From Alteribacter natronophilus (GTDB taxonomy: Bacteria > Bacillota > Bacilli > Bacillales > Salisediminibacteriaceae), in assembly GCF_006007885.1 (NCBI RefSeq), contig NZ_VCRO01000003.1, positions 124,001 through 188,000 of the forward strand: DNA of 64,000 bases, in the 5' to 3' direction. Below are positions 34,838 through 42,145 of this stretch, piece after piece; position 1 is the first letter of the stretch; the number at the start of each line of letters is the position of its first letter. The position numbers and the translations under genes were made by a program. A model generated the notes under the pieces. The model had not been told where the DNA came from. It saw nothing but the letters and a program-made list of their open reading frames with translations, and ran no database searches.

Positions 34838-35890
34838 TTACTTCACGTATTGTTCCAACGGAGTTTTGGACGGTTTACCAAAGAAATACCCCTGGCCAAG
34901 ATCAACCTGGGTTCTTAAGAACTCCCATTCCTCCCGCGACTCAATACCTTCGGCAAGAAGTGTAATGCCGGTACTCTGTGCCACATTGGAAATCATCCGG
35001 ATTACCTTCTGCTTCTCTGTACTCAAATGACAGTCCATAATGAGTTTACGATCAAGTTTGGCGTAATCCGGGCGGAGATCAGTCATGACATCAAGAGTCG
35101 AGTAACCGGCTCCAAGATCGTCCAGGGCCACTTTCACACCTGAACGTCTGTAATAATCAAACACTTTTCTCAGATGATCCATATCCTTGATCCGTTCTGT
35201 CTCCACTACCTCAAAAACGAGATCGCGGGGCTGAATCCGATACTCCTCCACGGCTTTAAATGTGCTTCTCAGGCAGAATTCGGGATCGTAGATGGAATTG
35301 GGCAGAAAATTAATAAAGCGCTTCGTACCGTGGTCAAGCATCATGGCACTTGTCCGGATCGCGTTCATTCTCGCCTCACTGTCAAGCATGGACTGCATAC
35401 CCGACTCCTGGGAAAACCTGAACAGGGATCCGGGGTTGAAGTCATAGAGCTGACTTCTGGGCCGAAGCAGAAATTCATACCCGTACACATCTTCATCCGA
35501 AGCTCTGACGATAGGCTGCAGAAAGCTGCGGAAAAGCTTCTCCTGAATAATCTTCACAAGACGGGGATTCATGATTTTATGATACATCTCATTAAGAGGG
35601 ATAAAGTCATTAGGCTGTTCCCCCGTCATCCCGAGACTGCATTTTACCGCCGAACGTTTTCCAGCAGGAAGTGTTGTGTAAAGCTCCTCTGTAATTTTCT
35701 GCAGAATGTGCCAGTCCGTAAATTCCACATCTGCTTTCCCGCGGCGGATCCGCATATTTAATCCCCTATCCTGTACAATCCCGGTCATGATGGCCATTAG
35801 TTCTGATCTGCTGGAATATATACTGAACACTCCCTCTTTGCTGAGAGGGATTTTTGTCGTACAGAGGTAACACCCGCTCACGTACATCAC
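34838..35890 (-). CDS. EAL-domain cyclic-di-GMP phosphodiesterase
   Basis: A 350-residue cytoplasmic protein. Residues about 1-110 form a domain I do not recognise (it includes CYLC near the start). The EAL domain spans about 115-345. Metal and catalytic residues are present: Glu in YGYEFLLRP (EAL position), Asn in FINFLPNS, Glu in FEVVETE, the Asp pair in DDLGAGYS, Lys in YAKLDRK, Glu in LAEGIES, and the final GQGYFFGKP. So it should hydrolyse c-di-GMP to pGpG. Two start codons (35890 GTG, 35887 ATG) lie directly after AGAAGG, and GTG 35881 is at better spacing, so the start is uncertain by three codons. Confidence 0.88.
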   Translation of the reverse strand: MMYVSGCYLCTTKIPLSKEGVFSIYSSRSELMAIMTGIVQDRGLNMRIRRGKADVEFTDWHILQKITEELYTTLPAGKRSAVKCSLGMTGEQPNDFIPLNEMYHKIMNPRLVKIIQEKLFRSFLQPIVRASDEDVYGYEFLLRPRSQLYDFNPGSLFRFSQESGMQSMLDSEARMNAIRTSAMMLDHGTKRFINFLPNSIYDPEFCLRSTFKAVEEYRIQPRDLVFEVVETERIKDMDHLRKVFDYYRRSGVKVALDDLGAGYSTLDVMTDLRPDYAKLDRKLIMDCHLSTEKQKVIRMISNVAQSTGITLLAEGIESREEWEFLRTQVDLGQGYFFGKPSKTPLEQYVK

Positions 35891-36104
35891 CTTCTTTCCA
35901 AGGATGCATGAAATATAAACCGAAAAGTCTTTTTATCCGGCTGAAAGTCAATAGTAAACAATACCCTCTGCAGACCGGTTAAAACCGGATTGCCCCTTAT
36001 TTAAACAGGTTTTTTAGAGATTTTTAGACAGAAAAAGAGAAAAATATGAAAGATCGTTTTTTCACCTTTTCACGGGGGACCTGCTCTGATAGACTATTAC
36101 TAAT

Positions 36105-36163
36105 CACCGCAATTTATTTGAATTTTCACTTTATTAAGCCTTAAAAATACAAATTTTGCGGTG
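36105..36163 (+). promoter_or_regulatory. Long-range inverted repeat in the leader of the PCD gene
   Basis: CACCGCAA (36105-36112) and TTGCGGTG (36156-36163) are perfectly complementary, with an AT-rich loop of 43 bases. It ends 26 bases before the start codon. The rest of the 35891-36189 stretch is AT-rich and has no gene. Confidence 0.4.
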
Positions 36164-36189
36164 TGAATATTTTTCAAGGAGGATGTTAA

Positions 36190-36483
36190 ATGACACTTAC
36201 GCACGAAGAAGTGGCCGCTTGTCTGGAAGACTCTTCAGGTTGGGAACTCGATGCTCAGGAATTTATGACCAAACAGTTTACGCTGCCCTCGTTTGGAAAA
36301 GCCATCGCTTTTGTCGATGAAATTGCCAGACTTTCCGAGGACCGGAACCACCATCCTCAGATTACAATTGATCATAAAAAAGTCACTCTTCGCCTGCGTA
36401 CAATGGATGTCAACGGTCTGACCCAGAAAGATGTGGAATCCGCCTATGCGTTCGACCGTACTGTAAGCCGTTATCTGAATTAA
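36190..36483 (+). CDS. 4a-hydroxytetrahydrobiopterin (pterin-4a-carbinolamine) dehydratase
   Basis: A 97-residue enzyme that recycles the pterin carbinolamine formed by aromatic amino acid hydroxylases. The active-site motif NHHPQI (His54, His55, Pro56) is intact, and TLRLRTMDVNGLTQKDVESA fits the family. AAGGAGG lies before the ATG at 36190. No phenylalanine hydroxylase is nearby; many Bacteria use this protein for pterin repair or as a regulator partner. A terminator follows. Confidence 0.92.
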   Translation: MTLTHEEVAACLEDSSGWELDAQEFMTKQFTLPSFGKAIAFVDEIARLSEDRNHHPQITIDHKKVTLRLRTMDVNGLTQKDVESAYAFDRTVSRYLN

Positions 36484-36526
36484 TATACTTACAGACCCGC
36501 GTGCCGTATATTCGGGCGTCTGACAT

Positions 36527-36567
36527 AAAACAGGGTGCCGCCCACTGATGGGCAGCACCCTGTTTTT
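36527..36567. terminator. Bidirectional terminator
   Basis: The stem AAAACAGGGTGCCGCCC / GGGCAGCACCCTGTTTT, almost perfect, serves the PCD gene and the convergent DUF2087 gene. Confidence 0.9.
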
Positions 36568-37312
36568 ATTCAACTGCGGTCGGATCCACGTAATACCTTG
36601 AACCATCCTGATTCCGCTTCATAAACCCGTATTCGATTAAGTAGCGCCGCAGAGTGGCAAAATCATCATAAAACTCTTTTAATCTTTCGCTTACTTCTCT
36701 TTCAGTGTAGGTCTTCGCAGGGTCAAACTTCCCGGTAAGATACTTAAGAATTACGATCTTTCTTTTTTCCTTTCGCGGAAACTGCGTGATTTTTCCAGTG
36801 CTGCTGTCCACGTAGGTTTCCAGAAACTTATCATTCTCTTCTTTTGTTGTTTTCCAGCGGTCATCCACCATTTTAGCCCCCTTATGCACATCCCCGTTTT
36901 TCTCACTCTGCTCATATGCATCCATCAGCGCCAGCATCACTCTGGCCTGCCTGGTCTTTTCCCGGAACTTAAACCGGTACTGCCTGACTGTCGATAAACT
37001 TGTAAACCCAAGACCAGCAGCAATCTGCTCATCCGTCTGCCCTTCCAGCATTCTGCCGAGCACCTGCTGCTGTACCTCAGACAATCCGGTCTGCTTTTTG
37101 GAGAGTGCCAGCATCTGCCTTTCCATTGATCCATGCTCGGCCTTTATATGCCGCTCGGCCGCCTTTCGTGCATCTGTAAATTCCCCGTTCTGCGAATATA
37201 TGACACCCTCTTCATACCAGGCACCGCAGACCAGACAGTTGAAGCGCCCCTCTTCGTACACATAACCTCTTCTCATCACTTCCGGCTCGCAATCCCAGAA
37301 AAGTTCTTCCAT
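36566..37312 (-). CDS. DUF2087 transcriptional regulator with LuxR-like HTH
   Basis: A 248-residue protein. Residues 20-65 hold a zinc-finger-like pattern (CLVCGAWYEEG then HIKAEHG). Residues 72-120 form a LuxR/GerE-type helix-turn-helix (LSEVQQQVLGRMLEGQTDEQ, then IAAGLGFTSLSTVRQYRFKF). The C-terminal 75 residues are the DUF2087 domain (FPRKEKRKIVILKYL, YTEREVSERLKEFYDD, ATLRRYLIEYGFM). AAAGGAGTG precedes the ATG at 37312. Targets unknown; the palindrome in its own promoter suggests autoregulation. Confidence 0.85.
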   Translation of the reverse strand: MEELFWDCEPEVMRRGYVYEEGRFNCLVCGAWYEEGVIYSQNGEFTDARKAAERHIKAEHGSMERQMLALSKKQTGLSEVQQQVLGRMLEGQTDEQIAAGLGFTSLSTVRQYRFKFREKTRQARVMLALMDAYEQSEKNGDVHKGAKMVDDRWKTTKEENDKFLETYVDSSTGKITQFPRKEKRKIVILKYLTGKFDPAKTYTEREVSERLKEFYDDFATLRRYLIEYGFMKRNQDGSRYYVDPTAVE

Positions 37313-37334
37313 CTGCGTTCACTCCTTTAGAAAC

Positions 37335-37373
37335 ATCATATGCTAAAACAGTATAATTGTAAACAAAGTTTAC
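37335..37373 (-). promoter_or_regulatory. Promoter and palindromic operator of the DUF2087 gene
   Basis: On the minus strand TTTACA (37358-37363), a 17-base spacer and TATGAT (37335-37340). The palindrome GTAAAC-AAA-GTTTAC (37359-37373) overlaps the -35 box. Confidence 0.6.
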
Positions 37374-37456
37374 TTTCGTTTATAAAAAACAATCTTATTT
37401 CATTAAGGAAGACCAGTGTGATAAAATAGAGAGAGCTAAAAAACGGAGGAATTTTC

Positions 37457-37981
37457 ATGCGATGGATTTACTTGTTTATCGGGACTGTTCTGGCGGTCAT
37501 ATCCCTGTACTACATTTTCACCCATAAACAGCGTAATGCCTTTCAGGACTATGTAATTTACACACCTGAAAATGATGATAAAAAGATCGGAACGGGAACA
37601 AAGCTTTACAAAGCCGCTCTTTATCTGAGCTACGTTGTGCTGATTCTCGCTCTCGTACTCTATGTGGAAGTGTTCAGAAGTTTTGAAACCTCTACTATTA
37701 TCTTTATTCTCATGCTCCTGACAGGTGGTGCAGTCCTTCTCACTCTTGAAAAACTGTTTGAAATCAGAGGACAGGGGATCGTCTTTGCAGGCTATCAGGC
37801 AAACTGGGGCAAAATCCGGCAGATTGGCTGGGGAAAGAAACGGCGGCGCCGCACTCAGCTCATTATGGAGCTGGATAAGGGAACGAAAATTAAAACAACG
37901 ATTGCCAATGAGGAAAAAGATCAGCTGGAAGAGCTTCTGGAGAATTACGTTACATTCGATAAAGAGCAGACAAAGAAATAA
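37457..37981 (+). CDS. Hypothetical membrane protein, 174 aa
   Basis: Three hydrophobic helices (residues 2-22, about 55-75 and 80-98) precede a cytoplasmic beta-rich domain (GIVFAGYQANWGKIRQIGWG, then LIMELDKGTKIKTTI) like the PH-type tails of small Bacillus membrane proteins. ACGGAGG precedes the ATG at 37457. It ends with a terminator. I cannot assign a function. Confidence 0.75.
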   Translation: MRWIYLFIGTVLAVISLYYIFTHKQRNAFQDYVIYTPENDDKKIGTGTKLYKAALYLSYVVLILALVLYVEVFRSFETSTIIFILMLLTGGAVLLTLEKLFEIRGQGIVFAGYQANWGKIRQIGWGKKRRRRTQLIMELDKGTKIKTTIANEEKDQLEELLENYVTFDKEQTKK

Positions 37982-38025
37982 CCGGCAGAAAAAAATGTTT
38001 TCCGTTTCGGTGGACAGTAAACATG

Positions 38026-38058
38026 AGACCAAATCGTATAGCGATTTGGTCTTTTTTA
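38026..38058 (+). terminator. Terminator of the 37457-37981 gene
   Basis: The perfect stem AGACCAAATCG / CGATTTGGTCT has a TATA-type loop and six T residues after it. Confidence 0.9.
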
Positions 38059-38103
38059 ACTGCTGTTACTTCCATAAACACGTTGAGTAACCTTTAACCA
38101 GTA

Positions 38104-38145
38104 TTAAAAACGGCCTCAGTCCTGTGGAATACAGGACCGAAGCCG
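38104..38145 (-). terminator. Terminator of the LysM gene
   Basis: The stem GGCTTCGGTCCTGT / ACAGGACTGAGGCC on the minus strand is followed by GTTTTTAATAC. Confidence 0.75.
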
Positions 38146-38222
38146 CCGCTTAAATCATTTTCCCTGTAAGCCTGAACAAGGGCACTTCATTTAAAAGTGC
38201 AGGTTCCCTGTCGCCGGTTGTG

Positions 38223-38828
38223 TTAATCTTCCACTCGCTCCAGCAGGATTTCAGTACCGATTTGAATATTGTAAGGGTCTATTCCATGGTTAATATTATT
38301 CAATTCTTCTGCAGTTACACTGTCATACTGCTGGGCAATACTGTAAAACGTCTCGCCTTCCTGAACGGTGTGAGTAGCTGCATTTACGTCTGAAGAATCC
38401 TCACTGTCTCCTATGCGTTCCAAAAGAATTTCAGTGCCAACAGGGATATTGTAAGGGTCTATTCCATGATTAATATTATTCAGTTCTTCTGCGGTTACGT
38501 CATCATACTGCTGGGCAATGCTGTAGAATGTCTCGCCTTCCTGCACTTGGTGAGTATCAGCATCCGCCTCGGAAGAGTCATCGCTGTCATCTGAGTACCC
38601 AAGCATAATTTCGGTGCCTATTTGAAGGTTGTAAGGATCCAGTCCGTGATTAATCTCTTTTAAATCCCCGGCAGTAATACCATCATGTTCCTGAGCAATA
38701 CTCCAGAAGCTATCGCCTGCTTCTACTGTCTCGGTATCCTGGTCTGCAGCGGCTGCTGTTAAACCGGTAAAACCAAATACCAGACCTGTAGTCACCAGTG
38801 GAGTTGCCAGTAATGAGATTTTTCTCAC
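38223..38828 (-). CDS. Secreted protein with three LysM domains
   Basis: A 201-residue exported protein: a Sec signal peptide (residues 1-28, ending AAA-type), then three LysM peptidoglycan-binding modules (about 33-78, 92-136, 151-197) joined by acidic Ser/Asp linkers. Each module has GETFYSIAQQYD-like and NNINHGIDPYNI-like segments. There is no catalytic domain, so it may be a cell-wall or spore-wall adaptor, or a decoy that protects peptidoglycan. Modules two and three are nearly identical in DNA and protein and come from a recent duplication. Confidence 0.88.
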   Translation of the reverse strand: MRKISLLATPLVTTGLVFGFTGLTAAAADQDTETVEAGDSFWSIAQEHDGITAGDLKEINHGLDPYNLQIGTEIMLGYSDDSDDSSEADADTHQVQEGETFYSIAQQYDDVTAEELNNINHGIDPYNIPVGTEILLERIGDSEDSSDVNAATHTVQEGETFYSIAQQYDSVTAEELNNINHGIDPYNIQIGTEILLERVED

Positions 38829-38945
38829 GTTTAGCCTCCTTAAAAAAGAATGTATTAACCTATTCCAACATTCTTATTACGACTAAACGTATAATTTTAA
38901 TAATTCTGTAATGTTTATGTTAATTAATTATCATCTTTTTACCGG

Positions 38946-39290
38946 CTAGTCACAGCAGACACGTTTCCCTGACGCCATGAGCTCACTCAGGAGCGGCTGC
39001 ATGTCCGGCAGCTGTTCAATGATGGAAACGAGCTGGCCGTAACCTGCATGGTCACTGTTCAGACGGTAGTAGATCCACTGGCCGCTGCGCCTTTCGTTTA
39101 CTACCCCTGCGAGTTTAAGTTTCTTTAAGTGCTGGCTTACAGACGGCTGACTCATCTGAAAGATATCAACCAGTTCGCATACACAGCATTCGTCCCTGTA
39201 CAGAATAGCGAGCATCTTCAGTCTCGTTTTATCACCGATCAGCTTAAACAGCGCTGCCGCCTCTTCAAGCTCCTCGTGCTTAATATCCAC
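38946..39290 (-). CDS. ArsR/SmtB-family metal- or arsenic-responsive repressor
   Basis: A 114-residue winged-helix repressor. The helix alpha-3 metal motif ECCVCEL matches the ELCVCDL box of arsenic/antimony and some Cd/Pb sensors; the recognition helix is QPSVSQHLKKLKLAG; the C-terminus ends RVCCD, adding two more cysteines. Start is GTG at 39290 with AGGAGG eight bases upstream. It begins 18 bases after pcp on the same strand, so the two are cotranscribed. No arsenite pump or arsenate reductase is in the window. Confidence 0.9.
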   Translation of the reverse strand: MDIKHEELEEAAALFKLIGDKTRLKMLAILYRDECCVCELVDIFQMSQPSVSQHLKKLKLAGVVNERRSGQWIYYRLNSDHAGYGQLVSIIEQLPDMQPLLSELMASGKRVCCD

Positions 39291-39308
39291 CGGATTCGCC
39301 TCCTTCTG

Positions 39309-39950
39309 TTAGTGAAAATAGCCCTGCTCCCTGCTGCCGGCAAGCACTTCAATCATTATTTTAAGAGCCCTTGCCTGCACCTCCAGACTCATGGAAGGCA
39401 TGTGAGGCGTACCCGCCGTCATTGAAGGCAGTGGCGGTACATGAATGAAACCGGCTCTCAGGGAAAGCTTCTCCTCTTTTGCATAGAGCAGTGTTTCATA
39501 GAGGGTGTTGTTACAGATATATGTACCCGCTGTATTGGAAATCTGAGCAGGGATCCCCTCATTGTGCAGTGCTTTTACAATCGCATCACTTGGTATCGTG
39601 GAAAAAAGGCCATCGGGTCCGCCTTCCACGAGGGGCTGGTTTTGAGGTTTATGCCCCGCATTATCCCCGTACTTCCCTTCACCTTCAGTATGCTGCACGT
39701 TAATCCCGATCCGTTCGGGTGTAATGGCACTTCTTCCCGCCGCTATACCGAGAGAAAGTACTACATCCGGCTGAACCGCTTCGATCTCTTTTCTTAACCG
39801 GGAAGCGCATTCCCTGTACACGACCGGTAATACAACGGTATGAATTTCTGCCCCCTCAATCGTCCAGCCTGCCGCTGCTTCCGCCAGTGCCTGGGTCGGG
39901 TTTTCCATAAAAGTTCCAAACGGCTCGAAGCCGCTGATCAGAATTTTCAT
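39309..39950 (-). CDS. pcp: Pyroglutamyl-peptidase I
   Basis: A 213-residue cysteine peptidase of family C15 that removes N-terminal pyroglutamate from peptides in the cytoplasm. The catalytic triad is visible: Glu79 in ITPERIGIN, Cys146 in NTAGTYICNN and His170 in GFIHVP. GFEPFGTFMENPT near the start is also conserved. Length is normal. GGGAGTG lies before the ATG at 39950. It leads an operon with the ArsR-type gene, an odd pairing. Confidence 0.95.
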   Translation of the reverse strand: MKILISGFEPFGTFMENPTQALAEAAAGWTIEGAEIHTVVLPVVYRECASRLRKEIEAVQPDVVLSLGIAAGRSAITPERIGINVQHTEGEGKYGDNAGHKPQNQPLVEGGPDGLFSTIPSDAIVKALHNEGIPAQISNTAGTYICNNTLYETLLYAKEEKLSLRAGFIHVPPLPSMTAGTPHMPSMSLEVQARALKIMIEVLAGSREQGYFH

Positions 39951-40188
39951 TGTAATCTCTCACTCCCTGCCGCTATTATAACACGCTCAGGAAATTGATA
40001 CGTTACAGACAGTAGCCCTTTACTGTAAGCACCTTCAGATCACAAATCCTCCTGAACGTTACAGTGAAAAAGGCAGGCTGTTGTACGCACAGACATAAAG
40101 TTTCCACGTTCGCCTCCATGGTCCGGGTTCTTTACGATTGGGTTACCGCGGAATAAGAAGGGGGCGCCTCCGGAATGGAAAACCTTCA

Positions 40189-40683
40189 ATGTCCCGCATC
40201 TCATTTGATGAAATCTGTAATCAGTTCGAGCCGCTCATTTATTCGTTTATTCATAAATACCGGCTGATCCATGACCAGGAAGAGTATGTCCAGATCGGAA
40301 GAATTGCCCTTTATGAGGCGTGGCGACGTCATGATGCCGACCTTGTCTCGTTTCCCGGTTATGCCAAAAGCTATATCAGAGGGTACCTTCAGAATGCCGT
40401 GACCGCTGACAGAAAGAAGCAGGAACGTTTCGTTTCAGCCGAACCCGCCACCCTCGCTCTTATGCAGGAGGGTGGCGATGATGAAGACCTTAGGTGCTGT
40501 GATATTCAGCTCGTCTGTGACTCGGCAGGATTATCGGACCGGGAGCGTAACTGGCTTTATGATTTTGTATACAGGGATCTCCCAATCGAGGCAATAGCCC
40601 GACGGCATGGCGTCAAGGCAACCACTGTAAAAACATGGCGGAAAAGTGCAGTCAGAAAGCTGAGACACGAATTGAAAAAATAA
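40189..40683 (+). CDS. Sigma-70-like factor of the YvrI/phage type
   Basis: A 164-residue RNA polymerase sigma factor. It has a region-2-like part (FEPLIYSFIHKYRLIHDQEE, IGRIALYEAWRRHDADLVSF, YAKSYIRGYLQNAVT) and a C-terminal region-4 helix-turn-helix (IEAIARRHGVKATTVKTWRK). It resembles compact sigma factors found in Bacilli next to DUF1659/DUF2922/YvrJ genes. The frame extends to 40138; the ATG at 40189 fits the family better, but neither start has a good ribosome site. It is followed by three small genes on the same strand and is probably their regulator or operon partner. Confidence 0.8.
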   Translation: MSRISFDEICNQFEPLIYSFIHKYRLIHDQEEYVQIGRIALYEAWRRHDADLVSFPGYAKSYIRGYLQNAVTADRKKQERFVSAEPATLALMQEGGDDEDLRCCDIQLVCDSAGLSDRERNWLYDFVYRDLPIEAIARRHGVKATTVKTWRKSAVRKLRHELKK

Positions 40684-40748
40684 TTTATTTTTCTTCTCCT
40701 CCTTTTTGCCTCCTGACTTTTACTTAGAGTGTGAAAGGAGGTGATCAG

Positions 40749-40964
40749 ATGCAAACGACAGTAAATTCCCGGCTTTCACTTGTTTTCCGCACCGGCTACA
40801 CAGATGAAGGAAAGGAAATCGAACGCACCCGTAATTTCCAGAACGTCATCACGGACGCCAATAATGAAGGGCTGGCCCAGGCTGCCCAGGCAATTGCTTC
40901 TCTTCAGATCCATCCGCTGGCACGCATTGAAAGAAACAACACGTATGACCTGCCGGGCCAGTAA
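40749..40964 (+). CDS. DUF1659 small protein, 71 aa
   Basis: A short soluble protein, MQTTVNSRLSLVFRTGYTDE with later FQNVITDANNEGLAQAAQAI, matching DUF1659. A near-ideal AAAGGAGGTGATC lies seven bases before the ATG at 40749. The next genes encode DUF2922 and YvrJ proteins; this trio recurs in Bacilli. Function unknown. Confidence 0.85.
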   Translation: MQTTVNSRLSLVFRTGYTDEGKEIERTRNFQNVITDANNEGLAQAAQAIASLQIHPLARIERNNTYDLPGQ

Positions 40965-41004
40965 ACAGCGTACACGATTCTGAAAACAGGAAGGAGGAAT
41001 AACG

Positions 41005-41223
41005 ATGAGCAGACGGCTTGAACTTTTGTTTAAAAACGAAGACGGCGGCAATGTCACACTATTGGTGGAAGACCCGCAGGAGCCTGTTGATCCTGAACAG
41101 GTGAAAAATGCGATGGATACTGTAATTGAATCAGACGTCTTTTACTCGCCGGGCGGCATGCTGAAAGAAGTGCACGGAGCGAGAATCGTAGAACGTACTG
41201 TCGAACCTGTTGAATTCGAATAA
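41005..41223 (+). CDS. DUF2922 small protein, 72 aa
   Basis: MSRRLELLFKNEDGGNVTLL and DPEQVKNAMDTVIESDVF fit DUF2922, a beta-alpha protein similar in size to DUF1659. It has GGAAGGAGG before the ATG. It lies 40 bases after the DUF1659 gene, and the two small proteins may interact. Confidence 0.85.
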   Translation: MSRRLELLFKNEDGGNVTLLVEDPQEPVDPEQVKNAMDTVIESDVFYSPGGMLKEVHGARIVERTVEPVEFE

Positions 41224-41317
41224 CCTTTAAACACAGAAGCAGATTGCCGTCTTTGCAGTAAAAGACAGGGCGCTGCTCCTGTTTCAATCATTACTGAAAA
41301 AGAAAGGAGGAATAACA

Positions 41318-41524
41318 ATGGAAACGGAAATCTGGATGAGTGTTCTTGGAGATTACGGGTTTCCTGCTGCAGTGACATTCTATCTGCTCTATCGGATGGA
41401 GAAGAAGCTTGAGCAGATCAACCGCTCAGTTCTTCTGCTGTCCAGGCAGAATCCCCCTGCTCCCGAACAGCCGTCCTTTCCCCTGCCTCCCCGCAGCAGT
41501 AAGGCTTATATGCACGATCACTGA
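41318..41524 (+). CDS. yvrJ: YvrJ family small membrane-associated protein
   Basis: The N-terminal segment (EIWMSVLGDYGFPAAVTFYL) is one membrane helix with the typical GDYGFP motif, followed by the amphipathic RMEKKLEQINRSVLLLS. A Pro/Ser-rich tail ends the 68-residue protein. The ribosome site AAAGGAGG is at good spacing. YvrJ is encoded beside sigma factor YvrI (SigO) in B. subtilis, which fits the sigma gene located just upstream. Confidence 0.85.
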   Translation: METEIWMSVLGDYGFPAAVTFYLLYRMEKKLEQINRSVLLLSRQNPPAPEQPSFPLPPRSSKAYMHDH

Positions 41525-41529
41525 ATGTG

Positions 41530-41790
41530 AAGAGGCCGGGTCAAAAAACAGTTAATTTTTGATACAAAGTAGTTCTCGTTGATTGTACAAAAATACACTC
41601 GCTTGCCGCGGGCAAGGCTTCAGCTACCCGGGGAATACCGCCCCGGGTGACCTCCAGCTCTGTCCTATCCCGCAGGCGTCCCGCGATTTTTGAACAATCA
41701 GCCAATACATTACTTATTCCAGAAAAAAGCTGCGACATAAGAAAAGTGTTTAGATGGGAATCCGAACAAAAGCTGACAAGCGGAGTATAT
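41530..41790 (-). repeat. Interspersed element, composite or damaged copy
   Basis: From 41590 to about 41700 the core can be read in reverse orientation (CTTGCCGCGGGCAAGGCTTC, ACCGCCCCGGGTGACCTCC, CCCGCAGGCGTC). From 41728 a second terminus follows (GCTGCGACATAAGAAAAGTG, GGAATCCGAA, GCTGACAAGCGG) that matches the right end of the 53579-53797 element. The rest of 41525-41941 contains no gene. Confidence 0.6.
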
Positions 41791-41941
41791 CTCAGCAGCA
41801 ATTTACTTACGCAGCATTTTGTCTATTCGGATTCTCGTCTGTAATAACACTTCTGTCCCGTCCTGTTTTCTCTCGTAATCAGTGTCATAGATTCGTTCCC
41901 GGATTCATAGAGTAGAACAAACGAACCTGGAGGGATGAAAA

Positions 41942-42145
41942 ATGAATACAGCTTTTTATTCAGAGAAAAACATGAAAGAAATTAAGGACTCCCGCGCTGA
42001 TTACGGCAGCGAAGACATTTTCCCGGAAGATAAAATAATCGATTTTCTCGACCGCGGTTCCAAAATACTCTTTGCCTGCCTTACCATCGCCGGTATACCG
42101 TATCTCCTATTTCTCCTGATCGAAGCCATTGTTCGACTGCCGTAG
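41942..42145 (+). CDS. Small single-helix membrane protein, 67 aa
   Basis: A polar N-terminal 40 residues (MNTAFYSEKNMKEIKDSRAD and an acidic part) precede one hydrophobic helix (ILFACLTIAGIPYLLFLLIE) and a short end. CTGGAGGGATG before the ATG supports translation. Its last 39 bases overlap the end of the convergent DUF2254 gene. No family recognised. Confidence 0.55.
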   Translation: MNTAFYSEKNMKEIKDSRADYGSEDIFPEDKIIDFLDRGSKILFACLTIAGIPYLLFLLIEAIVRLP

